A stretch of 64,000 nucleotides of DNA from Actinomycetota bacterium (GTDB lineage: Bacteria; Actinomycetota; Actinomycetes; Nanopelagicales; Nanopelagicaceae), in contig WLHC01000002.1 of assembly GCA_009702925.1 (NCBI GenBank), forward strand, positions 37,425 to 101,424, in the 5' to 3' direction. Shown here in pieces: positions 1-9,531 of the stretch. The notes under the pieces were generated by a model. That model saw only the letters and a program-made list of their open reading frames with translations. It made no database searches and was not told the origin of the DNA. Position 1 is the stretch's first letter. The number at the start of each line of letters is the position of its first letter. A program made the position numbers and the translations under genes.

Positions 1-1908
1 TTGATGTATTACGCACAACCTTCTTGGTATATCCGAACCACATCAATTAAGGAAGCGTTGCTTCGAGAAAATGCTTCAACTAATTGGCATCCTGAAACTA
101 TTAAGGAGGGCCGATATGGTGATTGGTTAAATAACAATATCGATTGGGCACTCTCCCGAAATCGATACTGGGGCACTCCCCTTCCGATCTGGCGTTGCGA
201 AAATGAACATGAGATCTGCGTTGACTCGCTTAAAGAATTAGGTCAACTGGCAGGCAAGGAACTGTCTAACCTAGATCCGCACAGACCTTTTGTTGATGAC
301 ATTACATTTGATTGCAGTGAGTGTGATTCAACAATGATTCGGGTCCCAGAGGTAATTGACTGCTGGTATGACTCAGGTGCAATGCCCTTTGCGCAGTGGG
401 GTTATCCTCACAAAGAAGGTTCGATTGAAAAATTCAAAGCCTCATATCCTGCTGACTTCATCTGTGAAGCGATTGATCAAACTCGCGGATGGTTTTACAC
501 CTTGATGACAATTGGAACTTTAGTATTTGATCAATCCTCTTATAAAACTGTTCTATGCCTCGGTCATATCTTGGATAAAGATGGACGGAAAATGAGTAAA
601 CATTTGGGCAATGTTCTCGAACCGATGGCGCTCATGGATCAACACGGTGCTGATGCTGTTCGCTGGTACATGCTTGCAGCTGGATCGCCTTGGTCAGCAA
701 GGCGAGTAGGACATGAAAATTTGAATGAAGTTGTTCGTAAAACGTTACTGACATATTGGAACACTGTTTCATTCCATGCCTTATATGCGAAGGCCTCTAA
801 TTTTGAGCTCTCTCAAACTCCATTACTGGCAGATCGACCATTAATGGATAAGTGGATTATTTCCGAACTTAATCTCTTAATTGCCAACGTCGATAAAGCA
901 CTCGAAGGTTTTGATTCACAAGTTGCTGGACGCGATTTAGCAAAATTCATTGATGATCTATCAAATTGGTATGTCCGGCGTTCACGTCGACGTTTTTGGG
1001 ATGGAGATGTTGCTGCCTTGGCAACCTTGCATGAGTGTCTAGTAACTTTGACACAACTGCTCGCACCGCTTGTCCCATTTATTACAGAGCATGTATGGCA
1101 AGAACTAGTCAGACCAACCGATCCATTAGCACCCTTGTCTGTTCATCTTTCAGACTTTCCAATCTCCAAGAGCCATGAAGTTAATCGTGACCTCGGCAAA
1201 CAAGTAGAGCTAACTCGTCGAATAGTCGAACTTGGAAGAGCTACTCGAGCTGAATCAGGTATCAAGATCCGACAGCCCCTAGGTCGAGCCCTGATCGCTG
1301 CAAAGGGGTGGTCTGACCTACCAGAACAGATGCGTGAACAAATCGCCGATGAATTAAACGTTATGGAACTAGAAGATATTGCTAATGCCGATGGAGATTT
1401 AGTCGATGTAAGCGTTAAGGCAAATTTCAAGAGCCTTGGAGCAAAATTTGGTGGAGCTGTTCAAGAGATTGCAAAGGCGATCGCAGGTGTAGATCCGACA
1501 GAACTTGTTAAGCAACTGCGCAATCAAGGATCGATATCACTTGCCGATTGGACAATTACGCTTGAAGATCTTGTAATTACTGAAGTGCCAAAATCTGGTT
1601 GGAGCGTTTCTTCACATGATGGTGAGAGTGTTGCACTTGATCTGCAACTGACACCCAGATTGGTTCTGGCTGGAAATGTACGTGAGGTGATCCGATTTAT
1701 TCAAGAGCGACGCAAAAGTGAAGGCTTTGACATTTCAGATCGCATCAAGGTTGCTTGGAATGGTACTCCCGAAATTATTGCTGCGATTGAAAGTGATCAC
1801 TCGCGAATTGAAAATGAGGTTCTTGCAGTGTCAATGGTCCGTGACGGCGCGATATCTATAGGTGATAGTGAAATCGGCTTAGAGGTTGTTTTAACTAAAT
1901 CGACCTGA
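1..1908 (+). CDS. ileS: Isoleucyl-tRNA synthetase, C-terminal part (gene cut by window edge)
   Basis: Charges tRNA-Ile with isoleucine in the cytoplasm. The visible 635 residues begin inside the Rossmann domain, so about 400 N-terminal residues with the HIGH motif lie upstream of base 1; the TTG/ATG at the edge is not the true start. The class I KMSKS loop appears as GRKMSKHLGNV near visible residue 197. It is followed by the helical anticodon-binding domain and a C-terminal domain of the type seen in long actinobacterial IleS proteins. The gene ends one base before the convergent yggT stop. Confidence 0.95.
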   Translation: MMYYAQPSWYIRTTSIKEALLRENASTNWHPETIKEGRYGDWLNNNIDWALSRNRYWGTPLPIWRCENEHEICVDSLKELGQLAGKELSNLDPHRPFVDDITFDCSECDSTMIRVPEVIDCWYDSGAMPFAQWGYPHKEGSIEKFKASYPADFICEAIDQTRGWFYTLMTIGTLVFDQSSYKTVLCLGHILDKDGRKMSKHLGNVLEPMALMDQHGADAVRWYMLAAGSPWSARRVGHENLNEVVRKTLLTYWNTVSFHALYAKASNFELSQTPLLADRPLMDKWIISELNLLIANVDKALEGFDSQVAGRDLAKFIDDLSNWYVRRSRRRFWDGDVAALATLHECLVTLTQLLAPLVPFITEHVWQELVRPTDPLAPLSVHLSDFPISKSHEVNRDLGKQVELTRRIVELGRATRAESGIKIRQPLGRALIAAKGWSDLPEQMREQIADELNVMELEDIANADGDLVDVSVKANFKSLGAKFGGAVQEIAKAIAGVDPTELVKQLRNQGSISLADWTITLEDLVITEVPKSGWSVSSHDGESVALDLQLTPRLVLAGNVREVIRFIQERRKSEGFDISDRIKVAWNGTPEIIAAIESDHSRIENEVLAVSMVRDGAISIGDSEIGLEVVLTKST

Positions 1909-1909
1909 T

Positions 1910-2194
1910 CTAAAGGCGGCTAACGAAGCCGATCAATAACTGAGTTCCGAAAAAAAGAACTATAAAACTCATATCCAAACTAATTGCGCCTAGACGAAGT
2001 GGTGGAACAAATCGCGCAACGAATTTCATTGGCCTGTCCGTGATCGTATAAATGGCCTCGACCAAGTAGAGAATGGGACCACGCGGGCGCCAAGTTTTCG
2101 AAAACATTTGTACATAATCAAAGATTAGTCGCCCCAACAAAGCAAAAAGGAACAACTGCAATATATTGGCTAGCAGTGAGCCCACGCTCAACAT
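1910..2194 (-). CDS. yggT: YggT family membrane protein
   Basis: A 94-residue protein with two hydrophobic segments (about residues 5-25 and 70-92) flanking a central stretch that contains TDRPMKFVARFVPPLR, the proline/arginine pattern of the YggT family. It is the last gene of the division cluster, two bases after sepF, and converges on ileS. Family members occur beside sepF in many bacteria and are thought to act at the membrane in division or in osmotic or membrane-protein homeostasis; the exact role is not established. In many actinobacteria divIVA follows here; it is absent at this locus. Confidence 0.85.
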   Translation of the reverse strand: MLSVGSLLANILQLFLFALLGRLIFDYVQMFSKTWRPRGPILYLVEAIYTITDRPMKFVARFVPPLRLGAISLDMSFIVLFFGTQLLIGFVSRL

Positions 2195-2196
2195 GA

Positions 2197-2664
2197 TCAG
2201 CTCTGGTTAAAAAAACTTGCTTGTGCCGCAGCTGATTTGTCTTCACTGCTTACTGAAACATTTGCTGGCGAAAGAAGAAATACTTTTTTAGTTACTCGCT
2301 CAATTGTTCCATGCAATCCAAATGCAAGACCGCTTGCAAAATCCACAAGTCTCTTATGCTCTGATTCATCCATCTCTGTTAAATTGATAATGACAGGATT
2401 GCCTTCGCGGTAATGCTCACCAATTGTTCGCGCCTCGTTGTAATAGCGAGGATGCAAAGTAATGATGCGATCTAAAGTTGGAAGATCTAACTGCGGAGCA
2501 GTTTCTACAACTTCTCCCCTACGTACAGTTGGCACTGGACGAAGCTCTCGGCTCTTAATTCGCACATCACTTGATTTTGCTGGTGCTTGTGATTGTGGGG
2601 TATCAAATTCCGGCTCATCCATTAAACCTAAGTAGTTGGCAACACGGCGGATTGCATTAGACAT
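2197..2664 (-). CDS. sepF: Cell division protein SepF
   Basis: A 155-residue cytoplasmic Z-ring membrane anchor. The N-terminal helix (MSNAIRRVANYLGLMDE) is the amphipathic membrane-binding segment. A disordered linker follows, then the compact SepF core (about residues 62-140) with PVIINLTEMDESEHKRLVDF and FGLHGTIERVTKKVFLLSP. In actinobacteria, which lack FtsA and ZipA, SepF tethers FtsZ to the membrane. It lies in the dcw cluster downstream of yggS and upstream of yggT. Confidence 0.95.
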   Translation of the reverse strand: MSNAIRRVANYLGLMDEPEFDTPQSQAPAKSSDVRIKSRELRPVPTVRRGEVVETAPQLDLPTLDRIITLHPRYYNEARTIGEHYREGNPVIINLTEMDESEHKRLVDFASGLAFGLHGTIERVTKKVFLLSPANVSVSSEDKSAAAQASFFNQS

Positions 2665-2673
2665 GAGAAAAGG

Positions 2674-3330
2674 TTACCTCTGGGGTGAGCGAGAACCGAG
2701 TATTGATGAGCCAACTCGCACATGTGTCGCTCCATAGGAAATGGCCATTTCATAGTCCCCACTCATGCCAGCAGATAACCCGGTCGCCCCGGGAAACTCC
2801 CTCATAAACTCCATGTGAATCTGTTGAAGTTGTTCGTAGGCTCGGGCCGGATCCATTGATAATGGTGGCACCGACATAATTCCAGACAATCTATGTTTTG
2901 AAGAGTTTTCAATTGCCCTAGCTAATTCATATAGATCCTCACTTTTGGCTCCCCCTCGATGATGGGCGCCATCGAGTGAAACCTGAAGAAAAATTGAAAG
3001 TGGGTGCGGTGCAATCTTTTCTATCAACTCAAAATGTCGAAGTTCATCTAATGAGTGAATGACAGATGCCCAGCTAGTAATTGATTTGAGTTTATTGCTT
3101 TGTATCTGCCCCTGGAAATGCCATGTGGCTGGGACCACCTTTGATTTTTCGGCTCCTTCAGAATCGCGATTCTCGCCGAAATCGCAAACTCCGAGTTGGC
3201 TTAAAATCTCCACATCACTTGCCGGAAAACTCTTCGTAACTACAACTAAGACCACTTCGTGATCTGCTACAGAGGCAATCTTGTTCTTAACTTCTCTCAG
3301 GTTTTCTTCTAACTCGGCTTTTCTGTTCAT
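2674..3330 (-). CDS. yggS: YggS/YlmE-type PLP-binding protein (PLP homeostasis)
   Basis: A 218-residue fold-type III PLP-binding protein with no known catalytic activity that buffers pyridoxal phosphate. The PLP lysine lies in VVVTKSF near the N-terminus, and the family signatures FGENRDSEGAEK, WHFQGQIQSNK and SAGMSGDYEMAI are present. The start chosen is the ATG that overlaps the pgeF stop in an ATGA arrangement (positions 3327-3330); the open frame extends 26 codons further upstream, inside pgeF. Linkage to ftsZ and sepF is standard in Gram-positive bacteria. Confidence 0.92.
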   Translation of the reverse strand: MNRKAELEENLREVKNKIASVADHEVVLVVVTKSFPASDVEILSQLGVCDFGENRDSEGAEKSKVVPATWHFQGQIQSNKLKSITSWASVIHSLDELRHFELIEKIAPHPLSIFLQVSLDGAHHRGGAKSEDLYELARAIENSSKHRLSGIMSVPPLSMDPARAYEQLQQIHMEFMREFPGATGLSAGMSGDYEMAISYGATHVRVGSSILGSRSPQR

Positions 3331-3977
3331 ATTTTTACTACCCCCACAAACCGACCAGTCGGTGATTGCCTGCGATGAGAAAAATAGGAAGCGTTTTCCA
3401 TGGTGCATATAGTCGAAGCCTCAAAACTCACATCCTGTGCCATCAATTCTGCTACTAACCCTGCTTGGAGATCTAAGGCTGGTGTCGAATGCCTTGTAGT
3501 GGAGTGAGAATCTGGATGATTAGCAGTTACTTCCTCCTGCAACCCAAGCGGTACTTCATAACATTTTCCACAAATGGAAGGTCCTAATACGGCATGAATG
3601 TGCTTTGCTCCTAAATCCCTCATTGCCTCAATAGAATTTATTGCAACTCTGTTCACCAAGCCAGCGCGTCCAACATGGACAGCGCCAACAACTGACTCTG
3701 AAATAAGTAAAAGTGGAATGCAGTCTGCCACCATGACCGCTAATGAAATATCAGGATTGGCCGTTACTAATGCATCACACGTTGGTTCAATTTCACTGTA
3801 TTGCGTGACAACGACAACAGCGTTGCCATGTACTTGATTCATAAATTGAGTGGTTGGTAACGTCGCTCGATTTGCTTTAACTTTCAATGGATCATCGCCC
3901 ACATGGCCCGCAAAGTTAAGAGATTCGTAACTGCCCGAACTAAAGCCACCGGTTCGATCAGTGAAAAAATAGGACAA
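3327..3977 (-). CDS. pgeF: PgeF/YfiH-YlmD family protein (laccase domain; peptidoglycan editing factor)
   Basis: A 216-residue member of the multicopper-like YfiH/DUF152 family, which has purine nucleoside phosphorylase or adenosine deaminase activity and affects cell-wall precursor fidelity. Visible motifs are TDRTGGFSSG near the N-terminus, VMVADCIPLLL with the metal-ligand cysteine, GAVHVGRAGLV (commonly HAGWRG) and GPSICGKCYEV. A TTG start is inferred, with AAGGA 8 nt upstream, just after the ftsZ stop. It ends in an ATGA overlap with yggS. The physiological role in this organism is unknown. Confidence 0.88.
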   Translation of the reverse strand: MSYFFTDRTGGFSSGSYESLNFAGHVGDDPLKVKANRATLPTTQFMNQVHGNAVVVVTQYSEIEPTCDALVTANPDISLAVMVADCIPLLLISESVVGAVHVGRAGLVNRVAINSIEAMRDLGAKHIHAVLGPSICGKCYEVPLGLQEEVTANHPDSHSTTRHSTPALDLQAGLVAELMAQDVSFEASTICTMENASYFSHRRQSPTGRFVGVVKI

Positions 3978-3988
3978 AGCAGAATTCC

Positions 3989-5119
3989 TTACTTCATGAA
4001 GTCAGGAATATCGATCTCATCCTCAGCTACCAATTCTTCAAAAGTGACTCGGCGCCTTGGTAGCTCATTATCTAAATCAAGGGCTACAGCCAATGGATCA
4101 TTAGCAGAAATAGGGTCAGCCACTCCACCCAATGTTGCGGCATCAAATGAAGGTGTTGCTACCTTCTTTGGTTGCCCACCTTCAAAGCCTGCTGCAACAA
4201 CAGTTATACGAATTTCATCACCAAGAGCATCATCGATAGTTGTTCCAAAAATGAACTTAGCATTTGGGTGAACAACTGATTGAACTAACTCACATGCCTC
4301 GTTGACTTCGAACAAACCTAAATCCGATCCACCAGAAACTGAAAGCAATACTCCCATGGCACCATCAATTGATGCTTCCAGTAATGGACTAGAGATTGCA
4401 AGCTCTGCTGCTCGGATTGCTCGGTTTTCGCCACGTGCAGATCCGATTCCCATTAATGCCGATCCTGCACCTGACATGACAGCTTTTACATCTGCAAAAT
4501 CTAGATTGATTAATCCAGGCTGTGTAATGATTTCGGAAATTCCTTGGACTCCAGAGAGTAGAACTTGATCTGCGCTCTTAAAAGCATCAGCCAAAGTTAT
4601 TTGACGATCAGAGATGGCAAGCAAGCGATCATTCGGGATAACAATTAACGTATCAACTTCTTCACGCAATGCTTCAATACCAACATCTGCCTGTTCTGAT
4701 CGCAGCTTTGCTTCAAAAGAAAATGGACGAGTTACAACTCCAATTGTTAATGCACCGATCTCTCGAGCAATTTTTGCAACAACGGGAGCCGCGCCAGTTC
4801 CAGTTCCGCCACCTTCGCCAGCAGTTACAAAAACCATATCTGCCCCGCGAAGAATCTCTTCAATATCATCTGCATGATCAAGTGCTGCTTCGCGTCCTTT
4901 ATCGGGATCCATACCTGCGCCAAGACCACGAGTTGTCTTGCGACCGATATCAAGTTTTACATCTGCATCACTCATTAACAAATGTTGTGCATCAGTGTTA
5001 ATTGCAATGAACTCAACACCTTTTAATCCAACATCAATCATTCGATTGACTGCATTAACTCCACCGCCACCAATGCCAACTACTTTGATGACAGCCAAAT
5101 AATTTTGCGGTGAAGCCAC
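3989..5119 (-). CDS. ftsZ: Cell division GTPase FtsZ
   Basis: A tubulin-like GTPase of 376 residues that forms the Z ring. It shows [15 protein letters not shown] at the N-terminus and the tubulin signature [13 protein letters not shown] near residue 105, with the T7 loop further on. It ends in [10 protein letters not shown], the conserved C-terminal peptide that binds SepF. The linker between core and tail is short (about 50 residues). It starts with GTG, preceded by a strong AAGGAGG 7 nt upstream. It has its own promoter in the 151-bp gap after ftsQ. Confidence 0.98.
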   Translation of the reverse strand: MASPQNYLAVIKVVGIGGGGVNAVNRMIDVGLKGVEFIAINTDAQHLLMSDADVKLDIGRKTTRGLGAGMDPDKGREAALDHADDIEEILRGADMVFVTAGEGGGTGTGAAPVVAKIAREIGALTIGVVTRPFSFEAKLRSEQADVGIEALREEVDTLIVIPNDRLLAISDRQITLADAFKSADQVLLSGVQGISEIITQPGLINLDFADVKAVMSGAGSALMGIGSARGENRAIRAAELAISSPLLEASIDGAMGVLLSVSGGSDLGLFEVNEACELVQSVVHPNAKFIFGTTIDDALGDEIRITVVAAGFEGGQPKKVATPSFDAATLGGVADPISANDPLAVALDLDNELPRRRVTFEELVAEDEIDIPDFMK

Positions 5120-5187
5120 GTGTCTTCCTCCTTTTGAACCTTAAACCTCACCTTGAGAGTTACGGCTCAATGATTTTCAATAAGGTG

Positions 5188-5216
5188 AACCTAAAGCGCG
5201 CAAGGGTGATTATCAA
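5188..5216 (-). promoter_or_regulatory. Probable ftsZ promoter
   Basis: On the minus strand, TTGATA (-35) and TAGGTT (-10) are separated by 17 bp, leaving a leader of roughly 60 nt before the ftsZ Shine-Dalgarno AAGGAGG. It lies in the only sizeable gap of the dcw cluster (between ftsQ and ftsZ), where separate ftsZ promoters are common in other bacteria. This is a motif match by eye. Confidence 0.55.
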
Positions 5217-5270
5217 ACACCGACATGAATTCTTTAACGTGTCGCGAAACAAATAAATGTGATGAATTTT

Positions 5271-5912
5271 TTAATTTACGATCGGTGCATGTGGTGCCGA
5301 TAGATCAATTTTAGTTATCTTATTGTTTTCAGGTAGGGCAAGAATCCTTTGATAAACCCTGGTTTTCAACTCGTTTTCACTGTTTATTCCCCACTTAACT
5401 TCAAGGATTCGTTCTCCTTGTGCCAATTGCAGGTCCAGTGAACCTGAGTTCTGGACCTTGATTGACTTCAATGTTTGACTTAACTGTGAATCTAGAGAGT
5501 TAATCAGATCGACTGCTTTCAAAGCTGACGTAGCATCGATCGCCTGGATCTGAATAAGGTCGGACCTGTTAGCATTTTGAAGTTGAAAGCTCTTACCCTC
5601 TACATCAAATGCTTTCCCGTTATATAGAGCGACCGGGGTCCGTTCAAGAATTCGTACCGTGACTTTCCCGCTAATCCAATCGCGCGATACTTCGGCTTTT
5701 TTCACCCACGCTAAATTCTCAAACTTAGTTGCAATTACTTTAGGTTGGATTCGCGCTAATTTTTCACCTTTTATAACCCCAGGATTTACATTTGATCGTG
5801 AACCAATGATTTCAACTGAACTTACTGTAAATAGAGTTGAGTAACCCAGAGCATATGTTGCACCGGCAATCATTAAAATTGGTAAGGCTACTAATGTGAA
5901 GCGTCTTCTCAT
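5271..5912 (-). CDS. ftsQ: Divisome protein FtsQ (POTRA domain)
   Basis: A 213-residue bitopic membrane protein of the FtsQLB divisome subcomplex. It has almost no cytoplasmic tail: MRRR is followed directly by a transmembrane helix (residues 5-25). Then comes the extracytoplasmic POTRA domain (VSSVEIIGSRSNVNPGVI to about residue 97) and the FtsQ beta domain. The start codon directly follows the murC stop (TAAATG). The usual cytoplasmic tail of actinobacterial FtsQ is much longer, so this is a reduced form. Confidence 0.9.
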   Translation of the reverse strand: MRRRFTLVALPILMIAGATYALGYSTLFTVSSVEIIGSRSNVNPGVIKGEKLARIQPKVIATKFENLAWVKKAEVSRDWISGKVTVRILERTPVALYNGKAFDVEGKSFQLQNANRSDLIQIQAIDATSALKAVDLINSLDSQLSQTLKSIKVQNSGSLDLQLAQGERILEVKWGINSENELKTRVYQRILALPENNKITKIDLSAPHAPIVN

Positions 5913-7304
5913 TTAAGCAAATCGCCTTTGTAAGCCTTCTACAATGATTGGTGCTAGTGAACTTACATCACCTGCACCAAGTGTCATGATCACATCACCT
6001 GGTTGGGCTGAAGCAACTACAGAATCTGTTACTTCCACAAAGTTAGGTATGTACTCTCCTCTAACCATCTTGGAGGTGATGAGTCTGGATGTAACCCCTT
6101 CAATTGGCTTCTCACTTGCGGCGTATATTTCTAAAACAATCGCGCGATCTGCTTTGTCTAACGCTTCTGAAAATCTTGGCGCAAATGCACGAGTGCGTGA
6201 AAAACGATGTGGCTGAAATACAACTATCAATCGGCCATCTGCTGCGAACCGGCGGGCAGCTTCTAGGGTTACTTGTATTTCAGTTGGATGGTGTCCATAG
6301 TCATCGATAACTCGTATCCCGTTTACGGTGCCCTTTAACTCAAATCTACGTCCAGTCCCCCGAAACATCCCAAGGCCTGCCAAAAGTTGTGCCGCTGGCA
6401 TCGCTAACTTCAAACCCGTTGCTAATACTGATGCTGCATTAAGTAAGTTATGTTGACCGGGCACTTGAAGTTCAATAATGCCAATCATTTTTCCATGCCA
6501 AATCGCTCGTGCTCTAGAACTCATCGCCAAAAGCTCTATCTGATCTATATGCAGATCTGCGGTTTCACTTAAACCGTATGAAATCTGTTCAAGCCCGGAT
6601 TTTGAAATATCCATTGCTAGCCTCTTCGCGCCCGAATCATCTGCGCAATAAACAAGGAAGCCATCTTTTTGAATGGTCTCTGCAAAATCCACAAATGCTT
6701 TATCTACTGCCTCTGGGGTCTCGAAGAAATCAACGTGATCATGCTCGATATTGGTCACTATTGCCCCAAATGGTCGATACTCAATGAAGGATCCATCTGA
6801 TTCATCTGCCTCGGCTACAAATATTTCACCCGTTCCACGGTGGGCGTTGGAACCAGAGGCCGTGATGTTTCCACCAATTGCAAAAGAAGGATCAGCCGAA
6901 CAAGCTTGCAAGGCAACGGCTAACATTGAAGAGGTCGTTGTTTTTCCGTGGGTCCCAGCGACTGCAATACTTTTTGATTCTGACATCAAGATTGATAGCG
7001 CAGAGGCGCGAGTGAGCATCTGAAGTTGCAACTCTTCGGCACGCATTCGCTCTACATTGTTTGGTGAAATTGCATTGGAATAGACGACTAAGTCTGCACC
7101 ATCCACATTTTCTGAAGCATGTGATGTTGATATTTTCGCCCCCAAAGCAACGAGTGCAGAAATTACCGATGAATCCTTTGTGTCCGAACCAGTAACTGTA
7201 ATCTCATGCGTTAACGCGATGCGAGCCAATCCGCTCATGCCGGCACCGCCAATGCCGATAAAGTGAATTCGCTTACCTACTAAAACCGAAAGCGTTGGCT
7301 TCAT
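5913..7304 (-). CDS. murC: UDP-N-acetylmuramate--L-alanine ligase
   Basis: A 463-residue cytoplasmic Mur ligase that adds L-Ala to UDP-MurNAc using ATP. The N-terminal UDP-binding domain has HFIGIGGAGMSGLA, the ATP P-loop is VAGTHGKTTTSSML (about residue 115), and the C-terminal ligase domain has IDDYGHHPTEIQ and VFQPHRFSRT. Its start overlaps the murG stop by 4 nt (ATGA). Confidence 0.97.
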   Translation of the reverse strand: MKPTLSVLVGKRIHFIGIGGAGMSGLARIALTHEITVTGSDTKDSSVISALVALGAKISTSHASENVDGADLVVYSNAISPNNVERMRAEELQLQMLTRASALSILMSESKSIAVAGTHGKTTTSSMLAVALQACSADPSFAIGGNITASGSNAHRGTGEIFVAEADESDGSFIEYRPFGAIVTNIEHDHVDFFETPEAVDKAFVDFAETIQKDGFLVYCADDSGAKRLAMDISKSGLEQISYGLSETADLHIDQIELLAMSSRARAIWHGKMIGIIELQVPGQHNLLNAASVLATGLKLAMPAAQLLAGLGMFRGTGRRFELKGTVNGIRVIDDYGHHPTEIQVTLEAARRFAADGRLIVVFQPHRFSRTRAFAPRFSEALDKADRAIVLEIYAASEKPIEGVTSRLITSKMVRGEYIPNFVEVTDSVVASAQPGDVIMTLGAGDVSSLAPIIVEGLQRRFA

Positions 7305-8377
7305 TTTTTAATTGCATACTCTGCTAGAGCAACGATTTTCTCTGCTGCCATGAGATCTTCGCCGCTACCAGATACCGGAGATTGAGACGACTCAATAATG
7401 AGGCTGGCAATGTTCTCTTTTACATACTTGGCGTTAAATAGTTTTTGATCAATAACTCTTGCTCTTCCTGCGCTAACAAGGCTAGAGGCATTAACTAACT
7501 GTTCACCATTTCCGATTGGTAGAGGCACGAAAAGAGCGTAACGGCCAAGAGCGCGAAATTCACTACAAGTGACCGCGCCACTTCGCCCAATAATTAAATC
7601 AGCGGCCAAATATGCATCAGCCATCTGATCGACATATGAAACTGCTTTATAGCCATCCAATGATGTTGGAAGTTGATTGAGGCGACCCACGGAGTGAAGA
7701 ACGTTGAATCCACTTTTTAGAAGAAATTCCACGCACTCTTCGATCACATTATTTATCGCAATTGATCCTTGTGATCCTCCCATGATAAAAATAAATGGAA
7801 CCTTGGCTGCAACGCCTAATCGTGCCTTAGCTTCTGCGCGTGCTAGCAGCCAATCTTTTTTTGCATTCTCATAAGCCGAAGTGACATCTGATCTCAATGG
7901 AAGTCCAGCCAAAAGTGCGCCAGAGAATTTTCCACTACTCACAGGATGAGCAACAGCCAAATGTGGAGTAAACACGGCTCCAACTTTGTTGGCCCAGCCT
8001 GGTTTGGCATTTGCCTCGTGAATAACTATTGGAATTTTTAAACTGCGCGCGGCTAGATATGCCGGTGCACTTACATATCCACCGAATCCAATCAATAGAT
8101 CAGAATTAGAAAGAATCTTTCGGCAACTAGAAATAGATGAAAACAGATCAAAAGGTATTTTTAGCCATGAAAAAGAAGGCCGTCTAGCAATGGCAACTTT
8201 TGGAATTATTCTTAACTCAAAGCCAGCCTCTGGAATAAGAGTTGTTTCTAAGCCTTTAGCAGTTCCAATAAACAAACATTTATCTGAGGGATGCAGTTTT
8301 TTCCATTCACGTGCCACTGCTAAGGCAGGTTGGATGTGACCTGCTGTACCCCCACCTGCAAAAACTACTGTAGCCAT
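7301..8377 (-). CDS. murG: UDP-GlcNAc--undecaprenyl-PP-MurNAc-pentapeptide transferase
   Basis: A 358-residue GT-B glycosyltransferase that converts lipid I to lipid II at the inner membrane face. The glycine-rich loop VVFAGGGTAGHIQPALA is at the N-terminus; the second loop IMGGSQGSIAINN and the UDP-GlcNAc site RSGAVTCSEF are present. It overlaps ftsW by 13 nt and murC by 4 nt, consistent with translational coupling. Confidence 0.97.
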   Translation of the reverse strand: MATVVFAGGGTAGHIQPALAVAREWKKLHPSDKCLFIGTAKGLETTLIPEAGFELRIIPKVAIARRPSFSWLKIPFDLFSSISSCRKILSNSDLLIGFGGYVSAPAYLAARSLKIPIVIHEANAKPGWANKVGAVFTPHLAVAHPVSSGKFSGALLAGLPLRSDVTSAYENAKKDWLLARAEAKARLGVAAKVPFIFIMGGSQGSIAINNVIEECVEFLLKSGFNVLHSVGRLNQLPTSLDGYKAVSYVDQMADAYLAADLIIGRSGAVTCSEFRALGRYALFVPLPIGNGEQLVNASSLVSAGRARVIDQKLFNAKYVKENIASLIIESSQSPVSGSGEDLMAAEKIVALAEYAIKK

Positions 8378-9531
8378 TTGTTGCCCGTAGCTTGTAACTC
8401 TTTATAGATCACAGGATCTCGTCGAGCCGCGCCAAGTACAAAACCTATAGCCATATATGTTGCAATGAGTGAAGAGCCGCCATAAGAAAGCAGCGGCAAA
8501 GTCACTCCAACTACCGGAAGAACACTTATTGCCGATCCAATATTGAGAACTGTTTGAATCCCAATCCAGCAACCGATTCCTGATCCAACATATCTGACCA
8601 TTGGATCTTGGGCTCGCATGGCAATCTTAAAAACAGAGAACAGAAGGATGCTCATCAAAAATAATGTGGCTAGAGTTCCAAATAATCCTAACTCTTCGCC
8701 AATTACCGAAAATATGAAATCGGTATGAGCTTCGGCGAGGTTTCCCCATTTTTGGCGAGAAGCGCCCAAGCCCACCCCAAAGAATCCTCCACTTGCCAGC
8801 CCAAAAAGACTATGTGCGGGCTGCCAACCATAGAGTTTGTACTGATCCTCGGCAAATGGATTAAGAAAAGCGATGAATCTTTGAACTCTATAGGGAGATG
8901 TCAAAACTAGAAGTGCCAAACTTAGAAAACCAGCACTAAGTACAACACCAAATACCCGCAGCTTTAAACCTGAAACCCATAAAAGTCCAACCAGAATAAA
9001 TCCGAAGACTGATGCACTTCCTAAATCATTTCCGGCCAAGATTAGAACCATACATAGGAAGAATGCTGGGGTAATTAACGCTAAGACATTGGAGTGAATT
9101 CGTCCAGATCGCTCGTGCTTAGCTAAAACATAGCCAGCCCACAAAATCATTAAGAACTTAGCAAATTCACTTGGTTGAATGATGATAAAACCTAAACTCA
9201 ACCAGTTTTGATTTCCGCTTGTTGAATTACCAAAAATTTGAACAAACAAGAGCATTACGACTGAGATTAAAACTCCTCCGCGAGCAATAACTTTCCAGTG
9301 CAAGAGTGAGATTCTTGAAAGTACCCAGGCCATAGGAATTGAAAAGAGCAAAAAGACCAATTGACGAACTGCAATGGCGTAAGTGGAACCTTTGCTTCCT
9401 AACGAATCTATCGAAGAGGCTGAAAAAACCATGATCAGACCTAGAAGACTTAATAACAACGTGCTTCCCACCAGCATGTAATAGAGATTGACTGGCTTGG
9501 TAAAAAGGTTTTCTTTCCTTTTAGTTTGCAT
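8365..9531 (-). CDS. ftsW: Septal peptidoglycan polymerase FtsW
   Basis: A 388-residue SEDS-family glycosyltransferase with about ten transmembrane segments that polymerises lipid II with FtsI. Diagnostic SEDS segments include QPSEFAKFLMILW, the region FSVIGEELGLFG, and the C-terminal LPLLSYGGSS. The ATG at 9529-9531 (MQTKRKEN) is preferred: it overlaps the murD stop by 11 nt and gives a normal cytoplasmic N-terminus, whereas the longer frame adds 39 residues inside murD. Confidence 0.95.
   Translation of the reverse strand: MQTKRKENLFTKPVNLYYMLVGSTLLLSLLGLIMVFSASSIDSLGSKGSTYAIAVRQLVFLLFSIPMAWVLSRISLLHWKVIARGGVLISVVMLLFVQIFGNSTSGNQNWLSLGFIIIQPSEFAKFLMILWAGYVLAKHERSGRIHSNVLALITPAFFLCMVLILAGNDLGSASVFGFILVGLLWVSGLKLRVFGVVLSAGFLSLALLVLTSPYRVQRFIAFLNPFAEDQYKLYGWQPAHSLFGLASGGFFGVGLGASRQKWGNLAEAHTDFIFSVIGEELGLFGTLATLFLMSILLFSVFKIAMRAQDPMVRYVGSGIGCWIGIQTVLNIGSAISVLPVVGVTLPLLSYGGSSLIATYMAIGFVLGAARRDPVIYKELQATGNKWLQ

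Noticed and set aside
4669..5001. A 110-codon open frame on the plus strand, antisense to ftsZ, rich in Gln and Leu
   Set aside because: Its composition mirrors ftsZ codons read on the other strand, it has no ribosome-binding site or promoter, and it has no recognisable domain. Many similar antisense frames across the window were dropped for the same reason.
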